DNA of 64,000 nucleotides from NCBI RefSeq assembly GCF_010015615.1, contig NW_024468941.1:384094-448093 (forward strand), written 5' to 3'. Shown here one piece after another: positions 44,095-53,836 of this stretch (within the stretch, counting starts at the first letter, position 1; each line of letters starts with the position of its first letter). The notes below the pieces were generated by a model, which was not told the DNA's origin, searched no databases, and saw nothing but the letters and a program-made list of their open reading frames with translations. The position numbers were made by a program, and so were the translations under genes. Origin of the DNA: Cucurbitaria berberidis CBS 394.84 (taxonomy: Eukaryota; Ascomycota; Dothideomycetes; Pleosporales; Cucurbitariaceae).

Positions 44095-46236
44095 ATGTCA
44101 AACAACATCACCGTAGACACTGGTGATGGCCAGGAGTTCATCATCGAAGTCAAAGTTCGACCTCGCACCACTACCACCCACAATCCTAACCAAACAATCC
44201 ATGAAGACGTTCCAATCCAGCTCGAAGTCTCTGCCAACCCGCGAAATACGAGGCGCAGCACTGTCTACAACGATCCTCCCGAATCCGATCTAGGTGGCTT
44301 CTTACAGCCTCCATCCTGGGCCGAAGCTACCAGAAGGCCCTCGTTGCCATACAACGGCAGGAGACGCACGACATACATGGATCCTCCCGAATCCGATCTA
44401 GACGGATATCTTTCACAGCCCGAGACCGAGATGAGACGAGCACCGTTTGCGCGCAATCTTCGCAGGACAGAAAGCACGGCAACCAGAATGAGCAAACGGC
44501 TCAGTCGAGCAAGCGAAGCGTTCGTGGCTACAGCCGAGTTCAATGGATGGGGCGATCCGGTACAGCCTTTTCGTCGAATGGAGGATGTCGAGCTAGACGA
44601 GCGTCCTGTGACCACCCGCATCTCCAAAAACCCAGACGGCACACTGAGGCTCAACGGAGTGGATGATGGTTCCAAGCCAACGCAACCACAATACGGCATG
44701 AAGTTCTACCTTATCCTCCTCGCCCTCAGTATGACCAATATCCTCGTTGCTTTTGAGGGCACCGTCGTATCTACCGCACTACCAACGATCGTCCGTGAGT
44801 TAGGAGGTGGCTCATCATACGTTTGGGTTTCATCGGGATATTTCCTCGCATCGACCGTACTTCAACCGCTCTACGGCCAGCTCGCAGACATCTTCGGTCG
44901 GCGCAACCTGATCCTCTTCGCCACAGTTGCATTTGTGGTCGGAAGCGGCATCTCAGGTGGAGCACCCGACATGTCCATAATGATCCTCGGAAGAGTGATC
45001 CAGGGTGTTGGTGGTGGCGGCATCAATATGTTGGTCAACCTGATCGTTTGCGACTTGGTTCCTCTCCGTGACCGCGGCAAGTGGATGGCAGTCATCTTTG
45101 CCGCCATCTCTGTCGGTACTGGTCTCGGTCCGTTCCTTGGAGGTGTCATCGTCCAGACAACATCATGGCGCTGGGTCTTCCTGCTCAATCTCCCCGTCGG
45201 AGTACTCGCGCTTGTTCTACTTGTCGTCTTCCTGCGTATTAAGACACCCAAATCCACAGGCACCTGGCGCGAGAAGCTAGCCAAATTGGACCTAGGAGGC
45301 AACTTCATCTTCATCGTCTCGGTTTCCATGATCTTGGTTGCACTGGCATATGCCGGCACACTGTGGCCCTGGGATAGCTACAACTCTATCGCAACGCTTC
45401 TCTTCGGTGTATTCGGTATAGTCGTCTTCGTGTTCTACGAAGAGAGCAACTACTGCCCACATCCAACCATTCCTCTACGACTCTTCCGGAACCGGACGTC
45501 CGCCGCGGCTTTTGCGATTACGTTCATTCACTCCATGCTGACCTTGTTGGTCATCTACTTCCTTCCAGTCTATTTTCAGGGTGTCCTTTTATCTACTCCT
45601 ACCCGCTCGGGTGTCCAGATGCTCCCAACCGTTATTGTTTTGGTTCCTTTCTCCGCCATTTCTGGTGCTCTTCTCTCCAAGTTTGGTCGCTACAAGCCCT
45701 TCCACATTGCCGGATTCTTGGTCATCACAGCCGGTCTAGGCTCTTTCATCACTTTAGATAGAAACAGCTCAATGGCTGCATGGGTTATGGTCCAGTTTAC
45801 CGTAGCCGTCGGATCAGGCTTCAGTCTCAGTACCCTATTGCCCGCCGTGCAAGCCAGACTGAGCGATAAGGATACGGCGGCTGCCACGGCCACGTGGGCT
45901 TTCATCCGTCAATTTGGTGTTGTGTGGGGCGTTTCCGTTCCTGCAGCTATCTTCAACAGCCGAGTTGAGATGCTTCTTCCTCGTATTAGTAGTATGGCCG
46001 TGCGTGCAGCGCTGGACAACGGTGCGGCTTACGATCACGGTACGAAGGAGTACATAAGCCAGTTTCAGAATCCATTAAGAGGCGAAATCATTTCGGTGTA
46101 CGAAGACAGCCTGCAGCTAGTTTGGATTTTCGCGACCGCTATGGCCGGTCTTGGGTTCTTGCTCGTGTTCCTAGAGGAGGAAGTCAGCTTACGAACGGAG
46201 AACAGCAATGACTTCGGTATGGACAAGAAGGACTAA
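44095..46236 (+). CDS. 14-TM MFS drug/metabolite exporter (DHA2 type)
   Basis: 713 aa in one exon. The ATG at 44095 (TTTGCCATGTC) is preferred to an upstream one at 44008 because the extra 29 residues look like leader. A long hydrophilic N-terminus (~200 aa) holds two near-identical NDPPESDLGG / MDPPESDLDG repeats. The membrane part then opens with LVAFEGTVVSTALPTIVRELGG. The family motifs are present: GQLADIFGRRN (motif A, loop 2-3) and GTGLGPFLGGVIVQTTSWRWVFLLNLPVG (antiporter motif C region). About 14 membrane segments follow. The role is probably efflux or self-protection for the cluster product at the plasma or vacuolar membrane. Confidence 0.92.
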   Translation: MSNNITVDTGDGQEFIIEVKVRPRTTTTHNPNQTIHEDVPIQLEVSANPRNTRRSTVYNDPPESDLGGFLQPPSWAEATRRPSLPYNGRRRTTYMDPPESDLDGYLSQPETEMRRAPFARNLRRTESTATRMSKRLSRASEAFVATAEFNGWGDPVQPFRRMEDVELDERPVTTRISKNPDGTLRLNGVDDGSKPTQPQYGMKFYLILLALSMTNILVAFEGTVVSTALPTIVRELGGGSSYVWVSSGYFLASTVLQPLYGQLADIFGRRNLILFATVAFVVGSGISGGAPDMSIMILGRVIQGVGGGGINMLVNLIVCDLVPLRDRGKWMAVIFAAISVGTGLGPFLGGVIVQTTSWRWVFLLNLPVGVLALVLLVVFLRIKTPKSTGTWREKLAKLDLGGNFIFIVSVSMILVALAYAGTLWPWDSYNSIATLLFGVFGIVVFVFYEESNYCPHPTIPLRLFRNRTSAAAFAITFIHSMLTLLVIYFLPVYFQGVLLSTPTRSGVQMLPTVIVLVPFSAISGALLSKFGRYKPFHIAGFLVITAGLGSFITLDRNSSMAAWVMVQFTVAVGSGFSLSTLLPAVQARLSDKDTAAATATWAFIRQFGVVWGVSVPAAIFNSRVEMLLPRISSMAVRAALDNGAAYDHGTKEYISQFQNPLRGEIISVYEDSLQLVWIFATAMAGLGFLLVFLEEEVSLRTENSNDFGMDKKD

Positions 46237-46659
46237 ATTGCTCTCGGTATAATCTCGGTGTAACTCTCTTTCGTGTATATCAGTTTCAACTTAGACTTCC
46301 TTCGCTTTTGATTTAACATAAAACTACTGTTCAACTACAACGCTACACAGTACATCTATTTCGCGAATACGCACAGGCTTGACGAAAGTGTAGTTGAATC
46401 AAAAGCACAGTTGCTACCCAGGATAAGAGGTTGGCTACAAGATCACGTACCTCTATAGCTTGCATGACTGGTATACGAATGACATCCTCTATATGATCGT
46501 TTCGATAGATAGCCACATGAAGGCTATTTGTTCTACAACAAAAGTAGATCTTCATTGGTCCAACAAGTTTCAATTGTCAATCATCGCACAAAGGAGTACT
46601 CGGAATGTTTTCTGCGATCACAGTAGAGCCTCAAACGACTGGCGGGGTGGGACAGTCGC

Positions 46660-46667
46660 CGGATCCG
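46660..46667. promoter_or_regulatory. CGGATCCG site 4
   Basis: Context is tcgcCGGATCCGagat, 449 bp upstream of the P450 start; 40 bp from site 5. Confidence 0.65.
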
Positions 46668-46699
46668 AGATAATCGGCACAATCACGTGAGTGGAAATC

Positions 46700-46707
46700 C
46701 GGATCCG
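46700..46707. promoter_or_regulatory. CGGATCCG site 5
   Basis: Context is aatcCGGATCCGaaga, 409 bp upstream of the P450 start. Confidence 0.65.
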
Positions 46708-46893
46708 AAGAAAAGTGGTGCATGGACCAAGATCCCGTCTGAGGTCACCGCAGCTCTATGAATATGACATTGTGGTAGAGCTAAGGTCTTCGTGTAGTGG
46801 AGTGAGCGCGCAGAGTCCGTAAATTTCGAAGGCGAACACCGCTCGTACCTTTAAGCATCAGCACGACCTGGTAGTATGCTCATACTACGCTAC

Positions 46894-46901
46894 CGGATCC
46901 G
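46894..46901. promoter_or_regulatory. CGGATCCG site 6
   Basis: Context is ctacCGGATCCGagtt, 215 bp upstream of the P450 start and about 70 bp upstream of the TATATAT run. Confidence 0.65.
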
Positions 46902-47115
46902 AGTTGAGACGTCGAATGATGTTTCGTCGTAAAATCGGTTGAAGATAGGAAGCTGTGCTCGTAGGTAACGTGTATATATGCGCAAGAACTGGTCGGAGGA
47001 GAGATCCATAATGACAACAGCTCCGCATTTCTTTCCTACATTCGCACTTTCTCTTGTCTTGTCGCCTACAATCCACTGCTCGTTGCTGGTCTTTCTCATC
47101 TCAGCATATTGAATC

Positions 47116-48700
47116 ATGTCTGCCCATATCATCATTGATGTGCAGGGCGCCGCGTTGATAGCTATCGCCCTCTTCGCGATCCGAAATCACATCGCAGTCC
47201 TCGTCAACAAAATCCTGTCCACAGTCCTCAACGCATACCTCTCGCGCCGCCACGCTATCAGGAACATTGACGATGGCAGCAAATTCCCCTCAAACGATTA
47301 TGTGTGGCCAAATGGCCAGGGTGATGCGGCAAAGTTCTTGCATGGACAGAAGAACAGCGAGGCGTGGGAGGCGAGCTTTGGAGCCATCTATCGTCTCTGG
47401 TCCGGTATGACCCCAGAAGTGTGAGTCTTGTAGGCAAAGAAATTTTTGTTGTTCTAGTGCTGAAGTAGAGGGTAGTGTTATCACCAAGCCGGAGCATGTC
47501 CGGGTCGTCTTCAAGGACTCGGACAAACACTTCAAGGCCGTCAACAACAACTCTGGCTACATGCTTGGTCAATTGCTCGGGCAGTGCGTTGGCCTTGTCA
47601 GTCGTGACCAGTGGAAGCGCGTCCGTGCGGTCGTGGAGAAGCCATTCCACCGCAGCATGGCGACGAGGTATGTTCCAACGGTGAGGACGCGCACAGAGCG
47701 TTACTTCCAAGAGCTCTTCGAGACAAAAGACTTATCACGTGGCATTCTCGACCCTGCAGACGACCTCAAGCTCCTCCCTTTCCTCATCGTTGCCGAAGTC
47801 ATCTACGGACAGTTGCACCCAGAAGTGGAACATGAGCTTCGCGACATGGCACCGCAGCGCGAGGCTCTGATGAAGTACGTTATTCAAGGGGGTCTCGCTC
47901 GCTTTGAGTGGGCTAAGCATCTCCCGACTCAGGCAAACCGCGACTTAGCTGCGTTCCGTACGCGCTGGCTAGCAGTCAATGAGCTCGCATACACTCGCGC
48001 CGTCGAAGCAGGCATTAGCGCTCCCATCATCGACTACTTCGCCGCTCGTGATATTGGCGAGCTCACCACCAATGAGATGCTACAGACCATGGACGAGATG
48101 CTGTTCGCCAACCTTGACGTCACTATCGGCGCTTTGAGTTGGAACGTTGTCTTCCTCGCCGCATACCCCGACATTCAGAGACGTGTGCGAGAGGAGATCA
48201 AAACGAAGCGCGATGAGCTGGATAGCATGGGTCTTGAATTCGACTCTTACATAACGGACAACAACTCCCTGCTAGCTGCCTGCGTCAATGAAGCTGCGCG
48301 TCTCAAACCTCTCGCAGCATTCTCTGTGCCACAGAGCATCCCAACCGCCCGTGTCGTTGGGGGATACGAGTTTCCAGCCGGCACGAACTTTGTCATCGAC
48401 TCTTACGCGCTCAATATCCGCAATCCGTACTGGGGCGAGGACCGTGAAAAGTACCTGCCCGATCGATTCCTTTCTGGGGACCGCACTGATGCTCGCTATC
48501 ATTACTGGCGATTCGGATTCGGTCCGCGTAAGTGCATGGGTCAGTTCGTTGCAGATATCTTGATGCGCAATGTTTTGGTGTATCTTGCCGACAACTACGA
48601 TCTTGGAATGATCAAGTCTGAATCATTGGAGAGCTGGGGCCGGAATGCGGACGTTTGGATCGACCACCCCCAGATGCAGCTTCGTTGCACGAAGAGGTGA
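47116..48700 (+). CDS. Cytochrome P450 monooxygenase
   Basis: Exons 47116-47420 and 47458-48700 give 515 aa. The proposed intron (GTGAGT...TTCTAG) is only 37 bp; it restores MTPEV|AEVEGSVITKPEHVRVVF. An alternative 52-bp intron (47419-47470) also keeps the frame. An N-terminal hydrophobic anchor (GAALIAIALFAIRNHIAVLV) places it on the ER. The I-helix is LFANLDVTIGALSW, the K-helix ExxR is EAAR, the PERF-like motif is PDRF, and the haem loop is FGFGPRKCMG with the cysteine ligand intact. Class II fungal P450s take electrons from a P450 reductase. The FGFGPRKCMG loop is of the type I associate with P450s of dipeptide-derived pathways, but the reaction cannot be told. Three CGGATCCG sites lie in its promoter. 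Confidence 0.92.
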
Positions 48701-49026
48701 GCTTTCAACTAACGTAAGACGGAGAAGCGGACATCGTAAGACCGAAGGTTTCACACGCTTCCTGTGAAGCCTCACTCGGCGATGGAAGCTGGATCGATAA
48801 TCCTCCTTTCTTTTCTAGCGAGAAGCGGCTTCAGTTTAGATTTGTTTTCGCCATCTGCATTGGCATAGCATGGTAGTAAAAGGCTGGGTTACAGTATTTG
48901 CTTTGTTTAGCCTCATAACTTCTCTGGGTGACCGGGTATCTCCAGTGTCCTCTGTAGCTCCTTGACCAACAAGCGCAAAACCCAATGAGGGACGGTCGGC
49001 TTTGAGCATTGATAGAATTGGGTATA
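48701..49026. other. Intergenic, convergent P450 and regulator 3' ends
   Basis: 326 bp, nothing recognised beyond presumed 3' flanks. Confidence 0.5.
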
Positions 49027-51337
49027 CTATTGCCACATATGTTCCCAGTTCCAGTCCTGAGTCATTCCAAAATTCAAAGCATCGTTGGGATTGTACATGT
49101 CGGCCTGGAAATTTGTGAACTCGGCAGCTAGATCTGGCAGATCCCCAAACCATTGTTCAGCATTCTCTGGGAGGTCAATGGGGAATTGGAGATCCGATAT
49201 AGAGGTCGGCGTGAGCGTAGGATTGGATAGTGGCGGGGTAATGGTATTTGGCATTAATGTGGTCGATGTCTTCTGGCGTTTAGTAGGCGGTGCCGATTGC
49301 GATTGGTCTTGGATTACCATAGGCTGTAATAATCGCTCGCGACATGCAGCCAAAGTTCTCTTAGCACTGTTTTGCAAAGCGTGTGATCTCGAAGACGACC
49401 CCGATAGCTGCACTGACTGGAGCGCCAGCCCTAGAAAAACAATATCTTTCAGGTCGCTACTTTTCCGCCCTATTCTATCGATTAGGCAGTGGATCGTATT
49501 TTCGACGGTTCTGGCAAGAGAGGTATCGTTGTGCCCAACTTGTCTATCTAGAGCCTGGTCTGCAGCTGTAGCCTGGCGGAGTAATTTGATGTGCTGACAT
49601 ATTGTGAGAGCTGCCCACAGCATGTCGGATTTGCAACAGCGATAAAAGAAGTCTTGTTGTGGTAAGGGGTTGCCAGTGACCGCGCGGAGTGCCTGAGGGG
49701 TGTAAAGGTCTTGATAGGAGATAATGACTAGTGACGACTCAAGACAGTGCCTCTGGGTCTCTGTATATATTGTCTGGTCCTGCTGTTCTCCCAGGAGTAG
49801 TGGCTTGTACAGACAAAGGAGAGGTCTTCGTAGATAGAGATCCAGCAGGACGCGATGGAGCAGCGATCCACCATCTGTGGGCGCTGTACTGTTGTTATGG
49901 AGGCACAATACCAAGGGCTTGCGAGACAAGCACTCTTCGACTTTTCGCCCTAGCTCGATAGCCTCTTCCACGTTTGGAGCAGAGCGTTGTACGAGTGCCA
50001 GAGCCTGAAGCCGTTGTGGAAGAGAGGTAGCAAGGCATACTTGGTAAAGATTGTCGGTTTGAGTACTCAGTGGCCGTGATGTAGGCAGCTTTGTAGAGAG
50101 TTCATCAAAGTCTGAATCATTGAGGTTTGCCGGCACAAGGTTACATGAATCGAGTTTGGGACCCACAAGAGGCATTCCAGCAGTCATTGAAGCCTGCAGG
50201 TCCATTTCAAGGATCGTTGCCCATAGCCTCCGTCGCATCTCAACCTGGTAGGCGTTGATGCCGGGAACACCTGTCGGGTCTGTATGCAGACCCATCACCA
50301 TGGCGGAGCGCACAAGAGCGCCAGTGGAGCTCCAGAGTTTCTCGGGGTACAGATGACGAAGACTCTTAGAAAGGAGTAGAAGTACATCGACTTGGAGGGT
50401 GGATAGCTCGGTTCTTTGTTTCCGACCCAGCTCATCAAGCCAAGCCTGGATGAGGTCGATAGAAGCTCCTTTCAGATAAGTCCTGTGGGTTAGTTCTTCG
50501 TTTTCGGGAACTGCATCGTCCATGTGGTATGCCATGGTCATTACAGCGGTCAGCTGTGGTATGATGCTGGACGAACTGCAAATTTCAGGATTATTGTCCA
50601 ACCAAATCTGATCATATTGGCGCATAAAGGTCGTAATGTGAAGCACTCTCATAGTGCGCTCGAAGTATCGAAAGTAGATGGAAACAAGTCTGTCACAATA
50701 GGCTTTAGGGGGAAGAAATTCGCGAAGCTTGAGTAGAGCCAGCGAAAAGTCGGAATCATTGACGCTGTCTGGTGAAGCGATCTTGGTATGAGACTTGTCT
50801 TGCAAAAATTTCACCTGTTTTGCAGAAGCCTGGAGCTGAGCATCATTGGACATGTCATTGATAAAATCCTTGACATCAAGGAACTAACTATTGTCAGCCG
50901 GACACTTGACGATTCTGCTGATGTACGGTACTTACTTGGTTCAGGAGTGTGACTCTATCATTTTGTCCATGATACACTGAACGATTCCCTTTGACGACCA
51001 CAGTTCCAAGGAGCGGAAGCGGCGTGGCAGGCATTTGCCTTTCGCTACGGGCTGAGACCTGATGAGTACGAGCGACGCCTAGTAACTCCTCCATCTTTGC
51101 CATCCTGAGCTGAAGATCCTCAAGCGAATTCGTTGAGAGATGCCCGTTGGAAGTCGGGGTCGAGTTATCCTGTTTGGCGGGCGATATGCCATTTCGATTG
51201 TATGTGCAAGTATTCGCTGTGGACGCCTTGACACAGTTCTCGCAGGGGGCGGTACGGTCGCACTTTAGCTTCTTGTCGCGACACCTCAAACAGGAGACGA
51301 CAGGCCGTGGCCGCTTCCGAGAGGTTGCATCGTCCAT
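49027..51337 (-). CDS. Zn2Cys6 fungal transcription factor, likely cluster regulator
   Basis: Exons 51337-50936 and 50883-49027 give 752 aa. The intron GTAAGT...ATAGTTAG joins RVTLLNQ to FLDVKDF; the nearer ATAG acceptor would create a stop. The start MDDATSRKRPRP is chosen since the upstream in-frame ATG at 51430 adds a leader. The binuclear zinc cluster (~17-45) reads C-x2-C-x6-C-x5-C-x2-C-x8-C, with RDKKLKC typical of DNA-contacting helices and a basic RKRPRP run before it. The middle (~200-450) is a fungal-specific regulatory domain (YFRYFERTMRVLHITTF, RRRLWATILEMDLQASM). The C-terminus is acidic and aromatic (MTQDWNWEHMWQ), a plausible activation tail. Proteins of this class bind CGG pairs, and CGGATCCG sites stand at its neighbours. 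Confidence 0.92.
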
Positions 51338-51795
51338 TGTGAAGAGCTGATCCAATATTGCATGTGGTGCACAAGAGAATGGAATGCTGAGAGTTAAGTA
51401 GGAGCTGACGGCGGGAGTGGGGCAGGTCAATGGTTACCGGGTAATCACATCGGGATTAGCACGGCCGCTAAGCCACTGGTAACAACTATCACGTGGTGAG
51501 AGCCACGGTAGGACAGACTTGAAGCCGGGTCTATTTGAATATACATATATGTGCTAATTACTTAGCTAATGCGAGGCACAGAAGCCGGCTTGAATCTCAC
51601 TTGTGAGATTCTTCACGAACTAAACAAATGCGCAGGTGCAAGCAGCTGAAAAGCCAGGATCATTCCGTAAGAAATAAGAGATGCAGACATAATAAGCCTT
51701 CGGTCACCGAGCGCCGAACACAGAACCAGGTTACGCCTCATCCACACCCGTAGCATCTGAGCACCAAGCCTGATACGAACTCGTTCTGTACACAA
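51338..51795. other. Regulator promoter and 3' flank of monooxygenase 2
   Basis: No exact CGGATCCG here. It holds CGGCCG at 51462-51467 (an inverted CGG pair with no spacer) and CACGTG at ~51492. Confidence 0.55.
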
Positions 51796-53124
51796 TTAGA
51801 GTTCAGAGTTGGCGCCGGGGCTGATCTTCGACTGCAGCCATTCGACGGGGCAGGTGCGTGGGCTCTTGGTCTCAGCCTTGACATAAGCCAGGACTTCCTT
51901 CTCCACATCTGCGTTGTACAGCCAGGCCAGCTCGCCGTGATCACCACTCTCCCAAACGGGTGCGCCAGCCGCAGCCAGCTTCTCACGCTCAGCCTGTGGC
52001 AGGCGGGCATTGTTGAGCTGCATCGTGAGCTTGATGACTTTGTCGACACGTTGTTGACGCATTTCCTTCCACTCGGTAATCGCCTTGTCCAACGGCAATT
52101 TTGGTGTGATGCGAGGCAGCAGCGCGGCCAAAGTGAAGGCGTCCTCGAAGCCCTGAGACGCGCCCTGGCCGGCAGTCGGGGGGATTGCGTGCGCCGCGTC
52201 GCCGAGGATGATGACGCGCTTGCTGGGCGAGGACCATCGTTCGAGCTTGGGCACAACGTAGTACGGCCAGATGGCGAGGGTATCAAGAGGAACGTTGTTG
52301 AGGGCAGACTGCACAATGGTGGGCCAGTCTTCATAGCCCTGGCGGAACAGCTCAAGAAGTCCCTCACGATCCGCGAGCAGCGCGTCCCAGCCGGCGCGAT
52401 CCTGCTCTGGCCATGCGCGTTGAGTGCCCGCGAGAACTTCTGATCCGTCAACGTTCTGCGGAGCCATCACGAAAGCACCATTCTTGCCGTGGATAGCAAC
52501 AGGCATAGGGTAGTCTTTGGCGCAGATGTTGGAGGGATATTCGAGTGTGTTCCTCTGGAGCGCGCATGTGATGGCGACCATTCCTGAGTATTTGGGAACA
52601 ACACCAGGAGCAATGTGCTTGCGGACTGTGGAGTGAATGCCATCGGCGCCAACGAGGATGTCGGCCGACGCACGAGTACCGTCAGTGAAGGCAAAGTTGA
52701 CGCCACTCTCATCCTCAGAAATGATGTGGCTGAACTTGACACCGTATACGACGGGAATCTGAAGGTTCTTGACCTCATCGCGGAGCTCCGTGAGGAGGAC
52801 CTGGCGGTAGACACGGAGAGCCTTGTATCCGTAGAGCCTCTCCTGGCCGAGGTAGTACTGATCAGTGGTGATCTGCTCGTGGTTCTTGAAGTCGATTGTC
52901 TCGAAATTGTAGCCCTGTGGGCGGAGTCTCTCGTAGATGCCTAATGTGTCGAGGATGCGTAGAGCATTAGGTGAGAGCATCAAAGCGCCCGATGTCGCCT
53001 TGCTGGGCTCGCGAAGCTCGTATATCCTGCAAGGGACGCCTTGGCGATGCAGAGAGATGGCGAGAGTAAGGCCCGAAAGGCCCGCGCCGATAATAGCTAC
53101 CCTATTGGGAGGAGTGGAGATCAT
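51796..53124 (-). CDS. FAD-dependent monooxygenase 2 (salicylate-hydroxylase-like)
   Basis: 442 aa in one exon from the ATG at 53124 (MISTPPNRVAIIGAGLSGL). The in-frame start at 53181 would put 19 extra residues before the FAD-binding motif. IIGAGLSGLTLAISLHRQGVPCRIYEL is the Rossmann GxGxxG, ILVGADGIHSTVRKHI the DG motif, and VIILGDAAHAIPPTAGQGASQGFEDA the GD motif; all are intact. No membrane anchor is evident. It belongs to the same class A fold as monooxygenase 1 but to a different branch, so the two are not recent duplicates. It would hydroxylate a cluster intermediate. It is divergent from the NmrA-like gene, with three CGGATCCG sites in the shared promoter. Confidence 0.92.
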   Translation of the reverse strand: MISTPPNRVAIIGAGLSGLTLAISLHRQGVPCRIYELREPSKATSGALMLSPNALRILDTLGIYERLRPQGYNFETIDFKNHEQITTDQYYLGQERLYGYKALRVYRQVLLTELRDEVKNLQIPVVYGVKFSHIISEDESGVNFAFTDGTRASADILVGADGIHSTVRKHIAPGVVPKYSGMVAITCALQRNTLEYPSNICAKDYPMPVAIHGKNGAFVMAPQNVDGSEVLAGTQRAWPEQDRAGWDALLADREGLLELFRQGYEDWPTIVQSALNNVPLDTLAIWPYYVVPKLERWSSPSKRVIILGDAAHAIPPTAGQGASQGFEDAFTLAALLPRITPKLPLDKAITEWKEMRQQRVDKVIKLTMQLNNARLPQAEREKLAAAGAPVWESGDHGELAWLYNADVEKEVLAYVKAETKSPRTCPVEWLQSKISPGANSEL

Positions 53125-53362
53125 GTTGTATGTGACTGAATAAGATGGTATCAGATCTCGGGTTCGGGTAGAGGTGGTCACAGGCTAGAAAAGGTGTGAT
53201 TGAATGAAGTAGAATGTAGAATATTGAGCGTGTTGAGATAGGGGAATTGAGTGCGGTTGTCAAGTGAGTTGAGGAAGAGGTTGAGTGGAATGGATACTTG
53301 AATGACAAACACACCAAGCTTTATAGCTTGGCTACGGGTGCGCAGATATCGGCGCAGATACT

Positions 53363-53370
53363 CGGATCCG
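53363..53370. promoter_or_regulatory. CGGATCCG site 7
   Basis: Context is tactCGGATCCGtact, 239 bp upstream of the monooxygenase 2 start. Confidence 0.65.
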
Positions 53371-53481
53371 TACTGCTTTGTCACCAGTGCCTGATAGATG
53401 CATGCTTTAGGCTGTGAAACCGTGTTAATCCACCTGCGCCTCTCCTTTGTCAGGCCGCGTTTGCTGGTGTGGTGTGGTTTC

Positions 53482-53507
53482 CGGATCCGAAAAGTGTCTC
53501 GGATCCG
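53482..53507. promoter_or_regulatory. CGGATCCG sites 8 and 9, closely spaced pair
   Basis: Two exact sites (53482-53489 and 53500-53507), 18 bp start to start, so nearly two helix turns apart. They lie about 360 bp upstream of monooxygenase 2 and 330-350 bp upstream of the NmrA-like gene. Confidence 0.7.
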
Positions 53508-53836
53508 AACACCGACCAATGCATCACTGTTTCCACTTGACCTTCGCCTTCCGAACAAACGACATAAGAGACAGACCTCTCGACGTCCCAGGACTTTCAT
53601 AACCCAACCTTCTCAACTGTTCATGCAGAGGAACCCGCAAAAGCGTCACTTTTTCTCCTTCTATTTCTTCGAAGCCGCCTACCCACGCCCTGAATTGGAG
53701 TACCCACAAGCCAACCTTCAGAAAACAACCAGTCTACTCTCCAATACGAATTCTACATCTACATCTACATCTCCGAAGACAACGGCTTCCAGACAGTCCA
53801 CCCAGCAGTCAACGTAGACTTTCTATACCTGCAAAC

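Larger units (their letters stand above)
46237..47115. promoter_or_regulatory. P450 promoter region with three CGGATCCG sites
   Basis: Follows the MFS 3' end. It holds CGGATCCG at 46660, 46700 and 46894, a TCACGTGA palindrome at 46683-46690 between the first two, and a TATATAT run at ~46973-46979. Confidence 0.7.
53125..53836. promoter_or_regulatory. Divergent promoter, monooxygenase 2 / NmrA-like gene
   Basis: 712 bp with CGGATCCG at 53363, 53482 and 53500. A short CTACAT triplet tract is at ~53755-53772. Open frames here lack motifs. Confidence 0.7.

Noticed and set aside
51796..53124. The two flavin monooxygenases as a recent tandem duplication
   Set aside because: Outside the FAD motifs the sequences are different, with different gene structures (one has an intron, one has none).
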